DNA of 23,187 bases from an uncultured Oscillospiraceae bacterium (lineage in GTDB: Bacteria > Bacillota > Clostridia > Oscillospirales > Ruminococcaceae). Within the stretch, counting starts at the first letter, position 1, and every line of letters begins with the position of its first letter. This document shows, one piece after another, positions 14,904 to 21,359 of the stretch. The DNA lies in NCBI GenBank assembly GCA_900547385.1, contig URGQ01000024.1, forward strand, positions 1-23,187. The letters are read 5' to 3'. The notes below the pieces were generated by a model, which was given only the letters and a program-made list of their open reading frames with translations, was not told the DNA's origin and did no database searches. A program made the translations under genes and the position numbers.

Positions 14904-14983
14904 GCGGCGCGGCGGCGCGTGCGAGGGGCGACCGGAGGGAGCCCCGAGGAGAGCAGAACCGCGATGCCCGGTAAGCGTGCCGC
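14904..14983. repeat. GC-rich structured intergenic element, copy 3
   Basis: GGGGC (14925-14929) and GCCCC (14941-14945) close the 11-nt loop GACCGGAGGGA, one base different from copy 1. GCGGCGCG (14904-14911 or 14912-14919) can pair with the GCGTGCCGC segment (14975-14983), as an outer stem like copy 2, which also begins GGCGGCGCGGC and ends GTGCCGC. It sits between lexA and the rubrerythrin gene. No promoter was recognised here. Confidence 0.6.
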
Positions 14984-15007
14984 TATTTTGAAAAGCTGAA
15001 TAAAAGG

Positions 15008-15050
15008 AAGCCTCCTGCCAAAGATGTGAGTATCTTACGGCAGGAGGTTT
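15008..15050 (+). promoter_or_regulatory. Terminator-shaped hairpin containing the rubrerythrin Shine-Dalgarno
   Basis: AAGCCTCCTGCC (15008-15019) pairs with GGCAGGAGGTTT (15039-15050; one G-T pair). Inside, AAGAT (15021-15025) pairs with ATCTT (15032-15036) around GTGAGT. The 3' arm contains AGGAGG (15042-15047), the SD of the next gene, and TTTTT follows. It could be the lexA terminator, an RBS-sequestering leader, or both. Confidence 0.75.
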
Positions 15051-15055
15051 TTATA

Positions 15056-15610
15056 ATGGAAAGCATGATGGAAAAGCTGTGCGGCACCCGCACCGAGGAA
15101 AATCTCAGGACAGCCTTTGCGGGAGAATCACAGGCAAGGAACAAGTACACCTACTACGCCAAAAAGGCCGAGGAGGACGGCATGAACCAAATCGCGGAGA
15201 TCTTCCGCATTACGGCGCTTAATGAGGAACAACACGCGAAGATCTGGTTCAAGCTACTGAATGACGGAATAGGCTCCACAGAGGAGAACTTGAAAAACGC
15301 CGCGGAAGGAGAGCACTTTGAGTGGGCGGAAATGTATGCCGATTTTGCCAAAACGGCCGAAGAGGAGGGCTTTGCAAACATCGCGAGGCTATTTAGCGGG
15401 GTGGCGGCCATAGAAAAGAGCCATGAGCAGCGATTCCTAACGCTGGAGCGCTCCGTCCGGGAGGGGGGAGTATTCCAAAGCGGGGAGGAGACCACCGTTT
15501 GGATCTGCCGCAACTGTGGGCATATCGCTGTGGGAAAGACAGCGCCGCAGGTTTGCCCGGTGTGCAGCCACCCGCAGGCGTACTTCCAGCGCCGGGCGGA
15601 AAACTACTGA
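15056..15610 (+). CDS. rbr: Rubrerythrin
   Basis: A 184-residue non-heme iron protein that reduces hydrogen peroxide to water in anaerobes. The ferritin-like diiron domain (1-140) shows ligands Glu24 (AGESQARNKY), Glu57/His60 (NEEQHAK), a Glu in EGEHFEWAEMY (84-94), and Glu120/His123 (AIEKSHEQRF). The C-terminal rubredoxin-like domain has Cys151-x2-Cys154 and Cys167-x2-Cys170 for one iron. ATG 15056 is chosen from AGGAGG 8 nt upstream; an earlier in-frame start at 15026 would place translation inside the hairpin. The SD is in a stable stem, so expression may be controlled at translation. Codons such as AGG and GGA are more frequent here than in neighbours, which hints at transfer but is weak evidence. 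Confidence 0.96.
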   Translation: MESMMEKLCGTRTEENLRTAFAGESQARNKYTYYAKKAEEDGMNQIAEIFRITALNEEQHAKIWFKLLNDGIGSTEENLKNAAEGEHFEWAEMYADFAKTAEEEGFANIARLFSGVAAIEKSHEQRFLTLERSVREGGVFQSGEETTVWICRNCGHIAVGKTAPQVCPVCSHPQAYFQRRAENY

Positions 15611-15617
15611 TGTGAGA

Positions 15618-15697
15618 AGGCGGGCGCTCCGGAGCGGGCAAGGGCTGCCCACAGCAAAGCGGAGGGGCAGCCCTGAGAAGTGCAGGGGCGCCTGCCT
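15618..15697. repeat. GC-rich structured intergenic element, copy 4
   Basis: A 13-bp outer stem joins 15618-15630 with 15685-15697 (two G-T pairs). Inside, GGGCTGCCC (15642-15650) pairs perfectly with GGGCAGCCC (15665-15673). CGCTCCGGAGCG (15625-15636) is a 12-bp palindrome competing with the outer stem. It lies between the rubrerythrin stop and its terminator, so it would be in that 3' UTR. Confidence 0.65.
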
Positions 15698-15715
15698 GGC
15701 TAAATGGGATAAAGG

Positions 15716-15746
15716 AAAAGCCGCCCCTTTGCAGGGACGGCTTTTT
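15716..15746. terminator. Bidirectional terminator between rbr and oadB
   Basis: AAAAGCCGCCCC (15716-15727) pairs with GGGACGGCTTTT (15734-15745; one G-T pair) around TTTGCA, with T-tracts on both sides. It ends the converging rubrerythrin and decarboxylase transcripts. Confidence 0.9.
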
Positions 15747-15766
15747 AAGTTAGCTTATTGCAAGGA

Positions 15767-17035
15767 TCAAGCCTTGAACATGAGCAGCAGGAAGCCAGCG
15801 GCTACAGCGGAACCGATAACACCGGCTACATTGGGGCCCATGGCGTGCATCAGCAGGAAGTTGGTGGGGTTGTACTTACGACCCTCGACCTGAGATACAC
15901 GGGCAGCCATAGGAACGGCGGAAACGCCGGCAGAACCGATCAGAGGATTGATCTTGCCGCCGGTAACGAGGCACAGCAGCTTGCCCAGCAGTACACCACC
16001 AGCGGTGGAGAAGCAGAAGGCAGCCAGACCCATTACGACGATACCAATGGTCTGCAGGGAAAGGAAGGTCTGACCATCGGCGGTAGCGCCAACGGTAGTA
16101 CCCAGCATGATGGTAACAATGTTGCAGAGAGCGTTCTGCGCGGTGTCGGAAAGACGCTCGACGCAGCCGGCCTCACGGAACAGGTTACCCAGCATCAGGC
16201 AGCCGATCAGAGAAGCGGTATCGGGGATGAGCATGATAACAACGCAGGAAACAACAATGGGGAAGATGACCTTCTCCGCCTTGGAAACCTTGCGCAGCTG
16301 GCCCATCTTGATGACGCGCTCTTTCTTGGTGGTAAGAGCCTTCATGATGGGGGGCTGGATGAGCGGGATCAGAGCCATGTAGGAGTAGGCAGCTACTGCG
16401 ATGGCAGAGAGCAGCTCGGGAGCCAGCTTATTGGTAACAAAGATAGCGGTAGGACCATCCGCGCCGCCGATGATACCGATGGAAGCAGCCTGAGCAGCCG
16501 TGAACAGGTGCTCGCCGCCGACGGTGATGGCATTGGCGAAGATGAAGGCAATGTAGATACCCAGCTGAGCGGCAGCGCCGAGCAGCAGGGAGATGGGGTT
16601 GGCCAGCAGCGGGCCAAAGTCGGTCATCGCGCCTACGCCCATGAAGATGAGGCAGGGGAAGATGGAAGACTTAACGCCGCGGTGGATGATACGCAGAACG
16701 CCGGAATCATACCAGTGAACATTGGCCAGCTGGGACTGGGCAGCAGCCAGTTCCGAGACAAGCGTTGGGTTGGTAGGATCGGCGGCCAGTGCGGCCGAAG
16801 CATTCTTTACCGCAAGGGTGGCGGCTTCGGTGGCATCGGTCATAATACCGGTATCAGGCAGGTTGGCCAGCATCATACCAAAAGCGATGGGCAGCAGCAG
16901 CAGCGGCTCAAAACCCTTTACAATGGCGCAGTACAGCAGCACAAAGGAAATGAGCAGCATGACGCCCTGCTGCCAGCTGAGATTAGCAAAGCCGGAGCGA
17001 GCAAAGGTCTCGCTGAGAATTCCTAAAAAGTCCAT
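15767..17035 (-). CDS. oadB: Na+-translocating decarboxylase, beta subunit
   Basis: A 422-residue integral membrane protein that decarboxylates carboxybiotin and pumps Na+ outward. Many hydrophobic segments are visible. Family marks are the PCLIFMGVGAMTDFGPLLANP stretch, GIIGGADGPTAIFVTNKLAP (with the Asp thought to handle Na+), the GTTVGATADGQTFL segment and NPLIGSAGVSAVPMAARV. Between the second and third membrane segments (about 65-105) there is an Ala-rich stretch (NASAALAADPTNPTLVSELAAAQSQLANVH) that looks longer than in well-studied OadB proteins. GGGAGG is 9 nt before the ATG. Last gene of the operon, 19 bp after the biotin carrier gene. Confidence 0.95.
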   Translation of the reverse strand: MDFLGILSETFARSGFANLSWQQGVMLLISFVLLYCAIVKGFEPLLLLPIAFGMMLANLPDTGIMTDATEAATLAVKNASAALAADPTNPTLVSELAAAQSQLANVHWYDSGVLRIIHRGVKSSIFPCLIFMGVGAMTDFGPLLANPISLLLGAAAQLGIYIAFIFANAITVGGEHLFTAAQAASIGIIGGADGPTAIFVTNKLAPELLSAIAVAAYSYMALIPLIQPPIMKALTTKKERVIKMGQLRKVSKAEKVIFPIVVSCVVIMLIPDTASLIGCLMLGNLFREAGCVERLSDTAQNALCNIVTIMLGTTVGATADGQTFLSLQTIGIVVMGLAAFCFSTAGGVLLGKLLCLVTGGKINPLIGSAGVSAVPMAARVSQVEGRKYNPTNFLLMHAMGPNVAGVIGSAVAAGFLLLMFKA

Positions 17036-17054
17036 TTAGTATATCCTCCCTCTA

Positions 17055-17462
17055 TCAAGAAAGAGTAGCAAGAACATCATCGGTGTTAACAGAAGTGCCC
17101 TTGGCAGCGACGGAAGCAACGGTACCATCGCAGGGAGCAACGATATCGTTTTCCATCTTCATAGCCTCCAGAATCAGAATGACATCGCCGGCCTTTACAG
17201 CGGTGCCAACAGGAGCGACCACATTAAGTACAGTGCCGGGCATGGGGGCGGTTACATTGGCGCCGCCGGCGGGAGCAGCCGCTACGGGAGCGGGGGCAGC
17301 AGCGGGGGCGGGAGCGGCTACAGGTGCGGGAGCAGGAGCAGCCTTGGGAGCGGGGGCAGCAGCAGGAGCGGCAGCCGCGGTGGTATTGGTGATCTTAGCA
17401 GTATTCTTCTCAACTTCTACTTCATAGTTCTTGCCGTTGAGAGTAACAACATACTTGGCCAT
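17055..17462 (-). CDS. Biotin carboxyl carrier subunit of the decarboxylase
   Basis: A 135-residue biotinyl protein that carries CO2 from the alpha subunit to the beta subunit. The C-terminal biotinyl domain (68-135) has the EAMKMEN motif with biotin on Lys102. An N-terminal beta segment (1-25, KYVVTLNGKNYEVEVEK) is joined to it by a flexible Ala/Pro linker (29-66) with repeated AAPAPAP units. This layout matches GcdC/MmdC-type gamma subunits, whereas in enterobacterial OadA the domain is fused to the alpha subunit. GAGGAGG is 9 nt upstream. The linker DNA is a low-complexity GC-rich repeat. Confidence 0.95.
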   Translation of the reverse strand: MAKYVVTLNGKNYEVEVEKNTAKITNTTAAAAPAAAPAPKAAPAPAPVAAPAPAAAPAPVAAAPAGGANVTAPMPGTVLNVVAPVGTAVKAGDVILILEAMKMENDIVAPCDGTVASVAAKGTSVNTDDVLATLS

Positions 17463-17484
17463 TTGGTTTTTCCTCCTCTAAAAA

Positions 17485-18009
17485 TTAGCAAGCTTTGATG
17501 GATTTGATGGTGACGGTATCCAGCGTAAAGCCGTTTTCGGTGGCGCACTTGGAAACCAGCTCAGCAGCCTCCTCGGGCTTCAGGCCGCCCAGATTCTCAG
17601 GCAGCTCGATGGCGCGGATCGCACGGAAAGACAGCTCAGAGGGCTGAGCTCCCAGCTTATCAGCGGTGATCGCCATGACCATGGCAGCGGTGGGCTCATC
17701 CACGCCGCACAGGGCCAGAACAGGCTTCAGAACATTGTAGCCGGCAACGAGGGTACGCACGGCAGCCGCCGGTGCAGCAGCCTTTACGGGCGCAGCAGCG
17801 GGAGCGGCTTTGGCAGCGGGTGCCGCGTTACCTTTTTTTCCAGCAATGGAAGACACGACCTTGCCCATCAGCATGATGATGACGGCGAGGATGATCAGCT
17901 CCATGAATACGACCAGCATACCGATACCAGCCATAGTGAGCGACTCGCCAAAGGTCAGGTTGTAGCTGCCGCCGTTGGCTACGCGCTCAGTCAACATTTG
18001 CACTAACAT
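17485..18009 (-). CDS. oadG: OadG-like (gamma/delta) subunit of the decarboxylase
   Basis: A 174-residue single-span membrane protein thought to hold the alpha and beta subunits together. The membrane helix is about 25-50 (TMAGIGMLVVFMELIILAVIIMLMGKVV), followed by an Ala/Lys/Pro linker (60-85) and a C-terminal region (90-174) containing DEPTAAMVMAITADKLG, related to the tail seen in OadG proteins. It is about twice as long as classical OadG (about 85 residues), so the last 55 residues are an extension of unknown role. AAGGAGG is 9 nt before the ATG. It lies 22 bp after oadA and 22 bp before the biotin carrier gene. Confidence 0.85.
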   Translation of the reverse strand: MLVQMLTERVANGGSYNLTFGESLTMAGIGMLVVFMELIILAVIIMLMGKVVSSIAGKKGNAAPAAKAAPAAAPVKAAAPAAAVRTLVAGYNVLKPVLALCGVDEPTAAMVMAITADKLGAQPSELSFRAIRAIELPENLGGLKPEEAAELVSKCATENGFTLDTVTIKSIKAC

Positions 18010-18031
18010 CAGTCTTTACCTCCTTCTTGTG

Positions 18032-19420
18032 TTATTTTACCTCACGGATAGAAAAGTGAATTTCGTTATCATCCTCTTTGCGGTCACGCTTCTCAAAGTA
18101 AGCCTCCGCCTGCGCGGGGAACGCAATGTAGGAAAGAACATCCTCATCGCTGTGGGCACGCTCTCCCAGCTCCCGCTTGGCTTTCTCAAAGCCGGGCTCC
18201 AGCAGGTCGGCGTAGCGCTGGGTAATGGGTTTTTCGTCACCCAGCACCAGCTTCTGTACTTCGGGGTCTATCTTGCCCGGAGCGCGGCCATACTCGCCTT
18301 TGACATAGGCTTTGATCTCTTTGGAAACATTCTTATAGCGTCCGCCGGTCAGCACATTTACCGTGGCCTGAACACCGACCATCTGGCTCATGGGCGTAAC
18401 GAGCGGAGGATAACCAAGATCTTTGCGTACCTTCGGTACTTCCAGCAAAACGGCATCCAGCTTGTCCAGCGCCTTCTGCGCGGTAAGCTGGGCCACCAGG
18501 TTGGAGAGCATGCCGCCCGGCACCTGATAAATGAGGGCATCGGTGGCATTGCCCATGACCACGGGGTTCAAGAGGCCGTTGGCCAGGTACTTGGCCCGGA
18601 TGGGCTTAAAGAAGTCATTGATCTTCTTTACCACATCATCCTTGACCGAGATCTCGTAGCCCATTTCACGCAGGGCGTAGACAAGGGTCTCCGTGGGGGG
18701 CTGGCTGGTGCCGCCGGAGAAGCAGGAAACAGCGGTATCGATCACATCGGCGCCGGCTTCCACAGCCTTCATCAGCGTCATGGGGCCCAGACCCGTGGTA
18801 TTGTGGGTATGGATGACGATGGGAACCTTGATCTCTTTCTTGAGCGCGGTCACGAGGTCATAGGCCTCCTTCGGGCTCATAATGCCGGCCATATCCTTGA
18901 CGCAGATGGATTGAACGCCCAGCGCCTCGATCTCCTTGGCCAGCTTCACATAGCTTTCCAGGTTATGAATGGGGCTGATGGTGTAGCAGATGCAGCCGGA
19001 GGCATGCGCGCCACACTTCAAGGTCTCATCCACGGCCACTTCAATATTGCGGATATCGTTGAGCGCATCGAAGATGCGGATGATATCAATGCCGTTTTCC
19101 ACCGATTTGCGGACGAACATGCGCACCACATCATCGGGGTAGTGCTTGTAGCCCAGTAGGTTCTGGCCGCGCAGCAACATCTGCAGCGGGGTCTTGGGGC
19201 AGGCCTTCTTTATCTTGCGCAGCCGCTCCCAGGGATCTTCGTTGAGGTAGCGCAGGCAGCTATCAAAGGTGGCGCCGCCCCAGCACTCCAGCGAATAATA
19301 CCCTGCGTTATCCAGCTCGCTCAGGATCGGCTCGAACTCATCAAACGCCATACGGGTCGCGATCAGGGACTGGTTGGCATCGCGCAGCACAGTCTCGGTG
19401 AACTTTACGGTTTTTTTCAT
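18032..19420 (-). CDS. oadA: Oxaloacetate decarboxylase alpha subunit (carboxyltransferase)
   Basis: A 462-residue carboxyltransferase that moves the carboxyl group of oxaloacetate to biotin, releasing pyruvate. The TIM-barrel HMGL-like domain (1-280) shows metal ligands Asp14 (LRDANQS), His204 and His206 (HTHNTTG) and Lys175 (VKDMAG), which is carbamylated in pyruvate carboxylase. The PYC/OADA domain follows (290-440). The C-terminal biotin domain of enteric OadA is absent; a separate carrier gene follows. This fold separates it from methylmalonyl-CoA or glutaconyl-CoA decarboxylases. ATG 19420 has GGAGGG 7 nt upstream; an in-frame ATG at 19453 lacks an SD. First gene of a four-gene operon. 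Confidence 0.93.
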   Translation of the reverse strand: MKKTVKFTETVLRDANQSLIATRMAFDEFEPILSELDNAGYYSLECWGGATFDSCLRYLNEDPWERLRKIKKACPKTPLQMLLRGQNLLGYKHYPDDVVRMFVRKSVENGIDIIRIFDALNDIRNIEVAVDETLKCGAHASGCICYTISPIHNLESYVKLAKEIEALGVQSICVKDMAGIMSPKEAYDLVTALKKEIKVPIVIHTHNTTGLGPMTLMKAVEAGADVIDTAVSCFSGGTSQPPTETLVYALREMGYEISVKDDVVKKINDFFKPIRAKYLANGLLNPVVMGNATDALIYQVPGGMLSNLVAQLTAQKALDKLDAVLLEVPKVRKDLGYPPLVTPMSQMVGVQATVNVLTGGRYKNVSKEIKAYVKGEYGRAPGKIDPEVQKLVLGDEKPITQRYADLLEPGFEKAKRELGERAHSDEDVLSYIAFPAQAEAYFEKRDRKEDDNEIHFSIREVK

Positions 19421-19538
19421 GGCAATCCCTCCTGCGGTTTTAATTTCCTGCATCAGTTTAATACAGAATAGGAATGACGCGGCGGGGATAAACGGAATAC
19501 GCCGAGCACAATCCGTTATGCTCCCATTTAACGCTTAC
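19421..19538 (-). promoter_or_regulatory. 5' leader of the decarboxylase operon
   Basis: A leader of about 118 nt is predicted. It can form GAGCA/TGCTC and, as an alternative, ATAACGGA/TCCGTTTAT (one bulge); these overlap and are mutually exclusive. No known riboswitch class is recognised. Confidence 0.35.
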
Positions 19539-19544
19539 CTTGGT

Positions 19545-19574
19545 ATTATAGTACATTTTCTATCGGAAGTGCAA
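19545..19574 (-). promoter_or_regulatory. Promoter of the decarboxylase operon
   Basis: On the - strand TTGCAC (19574-19569), 18 bp, TATAAT (19550-19545). Transcription would start near 19538. The flanking 19575-19695 is AT-rich and contains a short direct repeat (TCGGCGAC, TCGGCGGC) of unknown meaning. Confidence 0.8.
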
Positions 19575-19695
19575 TACCTAATCTATTTAATTTAGGGAAA
19601 AATTCATAGCAAAATTATCATAAGACTTTTCGGCGACAAATCGGCGGCTACTATTTTATTTATATTAACGAAATCTTAGTGCGCATGACAAAATT

Positions 19696-19731
19696 ATAAC
19701 AAAAACGGGAAGGATCGGTTCCTCCCCGTTT
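19696..19731 (-). terminator. Terminator of the GlpA-like operon
   Basis: On the - strand AAACGGGGAGGA (19731-19720) pairs with TCCTTCCCGTTT (19714-19703; one G-T pair) around ACCGA, followed by TTGTTATAATTTT. Confidence 0.9.
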
Positions 19732-19740
19732 GTGAATTGT

Positions 19741-20091
19741 TTACATATCCCGGCTGGCCACAAAGTTGATGCCCGTCCCGCCGATATCGGCTAGGATGAC
19801 CTGTCCGCAGGCCACCGGAGCGGTCACTTCCACCGTATCCAGCATCCGCACGGCATCCCGCACCAGAGAACGGGGCAGGGCGCCGTCGGTTTTTACCGGC
19901 AGGCGGGGGTGAATGCCCCCGGTGATCCTCACCGTGGAGGTGACCACCCGGGTGGGGTTGGTCATCTCCGCCACGCCGTACTGCTGCCCACGCGGGCAGC
20001 CATAGCCCGCGATCTGCCAGCCCTCGGCCGTCTGTTCGGCGGTCAGGTGGCAGCCCTTGGGGCACACGATGCAGATAAGCTCCTGTTTCAT
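19741..20091 (-). CDS. DUF1667 protein, third subunit of the GlpA-like complex
   Basis: A 116-residue protein with a cysteine-rich start, Cys7-x2-Cys10-x3-Cys14 (CIVCPKGC) and Cys32 (YGCPRG), suggesting an Fe-S cluster or zinc site. TNPTRVVTSTVRI and PVKTDGALPRSLV are typical DUF1667 words. Genes of this family regularly follow GlpA-like and FAD/NAD oxidoreductase genes in Clostridia. The ATG overlaps the stop of the preceding gene as ATGA, so the two are translationally coupled. An electron-transfer role is inference. Confidence 0.92.
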   Translation of the reverse strand: MKQELICIVCPKGCHLTAEQTAEGWQIAGYGCPRGQQYGVAEMTNPTRVVTSTVRITGGIHPRLPVKTDGALPRSLVRDAVRMLDTVEVTAPVACGQVILADIGGTGINFVASRDM

Positions 20092-21359
20092 CGGTTAGCC
20101 TCCTCCTTTGCTATCACAGAGATGGTGACGCTCCCCACGGCCTTTTCCAGCAGGGGACGGGGCAGCGCGATCTTCTCCATCTCGCCGGGGGCCATGTGCT
20201 CCCGCGGGAAGCGGCAAAGCAGTGTGCCAGCCTCATCGGTCACGGTGATGACACGATCCCGGTAGACATTATTGACCCGGAAGAAGACCTCGCACAGCTT
20301 TTCCACGCCCTCCACCCGGATGTGCTGGGGGACGGTGTAGTTGACGGCGTTGCCGTTTTTCAGCTCGATGCACCGGCCGGAGATCTCCTCGCCCAGTGCA
20401 TAGCGGGCAGCGGCGGCGCCGGCCTTTTCACTTTCGGCCGAAACGAAATCCACCAGGTCATGCACATGCACCACGTTGCCGCAGGCAAAGATACCCGGCG
20501 CCATGGTCTCCATGTTCTCGTAAACGACGGCGCCGTTGGTGCGGCGGTCCATAGGGATGCCAGCGCCGCGGGTCAGCTCGTTTTCCGGGATAAGCCCGAC
20601 TGAAAGCAGCACGGTATCGCAGTCAAAGGTCTGCTCGGTGCCGGGAATGGGCCGGCGGGCCTCATCTACCTGGCTGATAACCACCTGCTCGACACGCTCC
20701 CGGCCCTTGATATCTGTAATGGTGTGGGAAAGATACAGGGGGATATTGTAGTCATTCAGGCACTGGACGATATTGCGGTTCAGGCCGTTGGAATAGGGAC
20801 AGAGCTCCACGCAGGCCAGCACCTTGGCGCCCTCCAGCGTCATTCGGCGCGCCATAATAAGGCCGATATCGCCGGAGCCGAGAATGACCACCCGGCGGCC
20901 GACCATGTAGCCTTCCATATTGACATAGCGCTGTGCCGCGCCTGCGGTAAAAATACCGGCAGGCCGGTCGCCCGGAATGGCAATGGCTCCGCGGGTGCGC
21001 TCCCGGCAGCCCATGGCCAGCACCACAGCCCCGGACTTCAGCTCCTGGTAGCCATCCACGGTATTGATGCAGCAGACCCGGCGGTCGGCGGTGATCTCCA
21101 CCACCATGGTATCCAGCATCACTTCCGCCTTGGTTTGCCGCAGCAGCTGAATAAAGCGCCCGGCGTATTCGGGACCGGTCAGCTCCTCCTTAAAGCGGTG
21201 CAGGCCAAACCCATTGTGGATACACTGATTGAGGATGCCGCCCAGCTCTTTGTCCCGCTCGATGACCAGGACTTTCTTGGCGCCCTTTTCGCAGGCGGCG
21301 CAGGCGGCAGCCAAGCCGGCGGGTCCGCCGCCGATGACAATGACATCGTATTTTTTCAT
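20088..21359 (-). CDS. FAD/NAD(P)-dependent oxidoreductase (GlpB-position subunit)
   Basis: A 423-residue flavoprotein. The FAD-binding Rossmann motif is at 9-14 (IGGGPAG) and a second nucleotide-binding motif follows in VVILGSGDIGLIMARRM (near 155-171). GGILNQCIHNGFGLHRFKEELTGPEY and GIFACGNVVHVHDLVDFVSAESEKAG are characteristic of the group related to sarcosine oxidase alpha and HcnB proteins. It probably passes electrons between the GlpA-like subunit and NAD(H) or another carrier. ATG 21359 overlaps the upstream stop as ATGA; a longer in-frame start at 21410 would add a basic stretch inside the upstream gene and was not used. Substrate pathway is inferred from the neighbours. Confidence 0.93.
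   Translation of the reverse strand: MKKYDVIVIGGGPAGLAAACAACEKGAKKVLVIERDKELGGILNQCIHNGFGLHRFKEELTGPEYAGRFIQLLRQTKAEVMLDTMVVEITADRRVCCINTVDGYQELKSGAVVLAMGCRERTRGAIAIPGDRPAGIFTAGAAQRYVNMEGYMVGRRVVILGSGDIGLIMARRMTLEGAKVLACVELCPYSNGLNRNIVQCLNDYNIPLYLSHTITDIKGRERVEQVVISQVDEARRPIPGTEQTFDCDTVLLSVGLIPENELTRGAGIPMDRRTNGAVVYENMETMAPGIFACGNVVHVHDLVDFVSAESEKAGAAAARYALGEEISGRCIELKNGNAVNYTVPQHIRVEGVEKLCEVFFRVNNVYRDRVITVTDEAGTLLCRFPREHMAPGEMEKIALPRPLLEKAVGSVTISVIAKEEANR

Noticed and set aside
15052..15057. TATAAT overlapping the rubrerythrin start codon
   Set aside because: As a -10 it would start transcription inside the gene and has no -35; it is most likely a chance product of the T-tract next to ATAATG.
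17227..17398. GC-rich repeats considered as an intergenic repeat
   Set aside because: They encode the Ala/Pro linker of the biotin carrier in frame, so they are explained by protein sequence.
19421..19453. In-frame ATG at 19453 for oadA
   Set aside because: No SD upstream, while GGAGGG stands 7 nt before ATG 19420, where the conserved protein begins.
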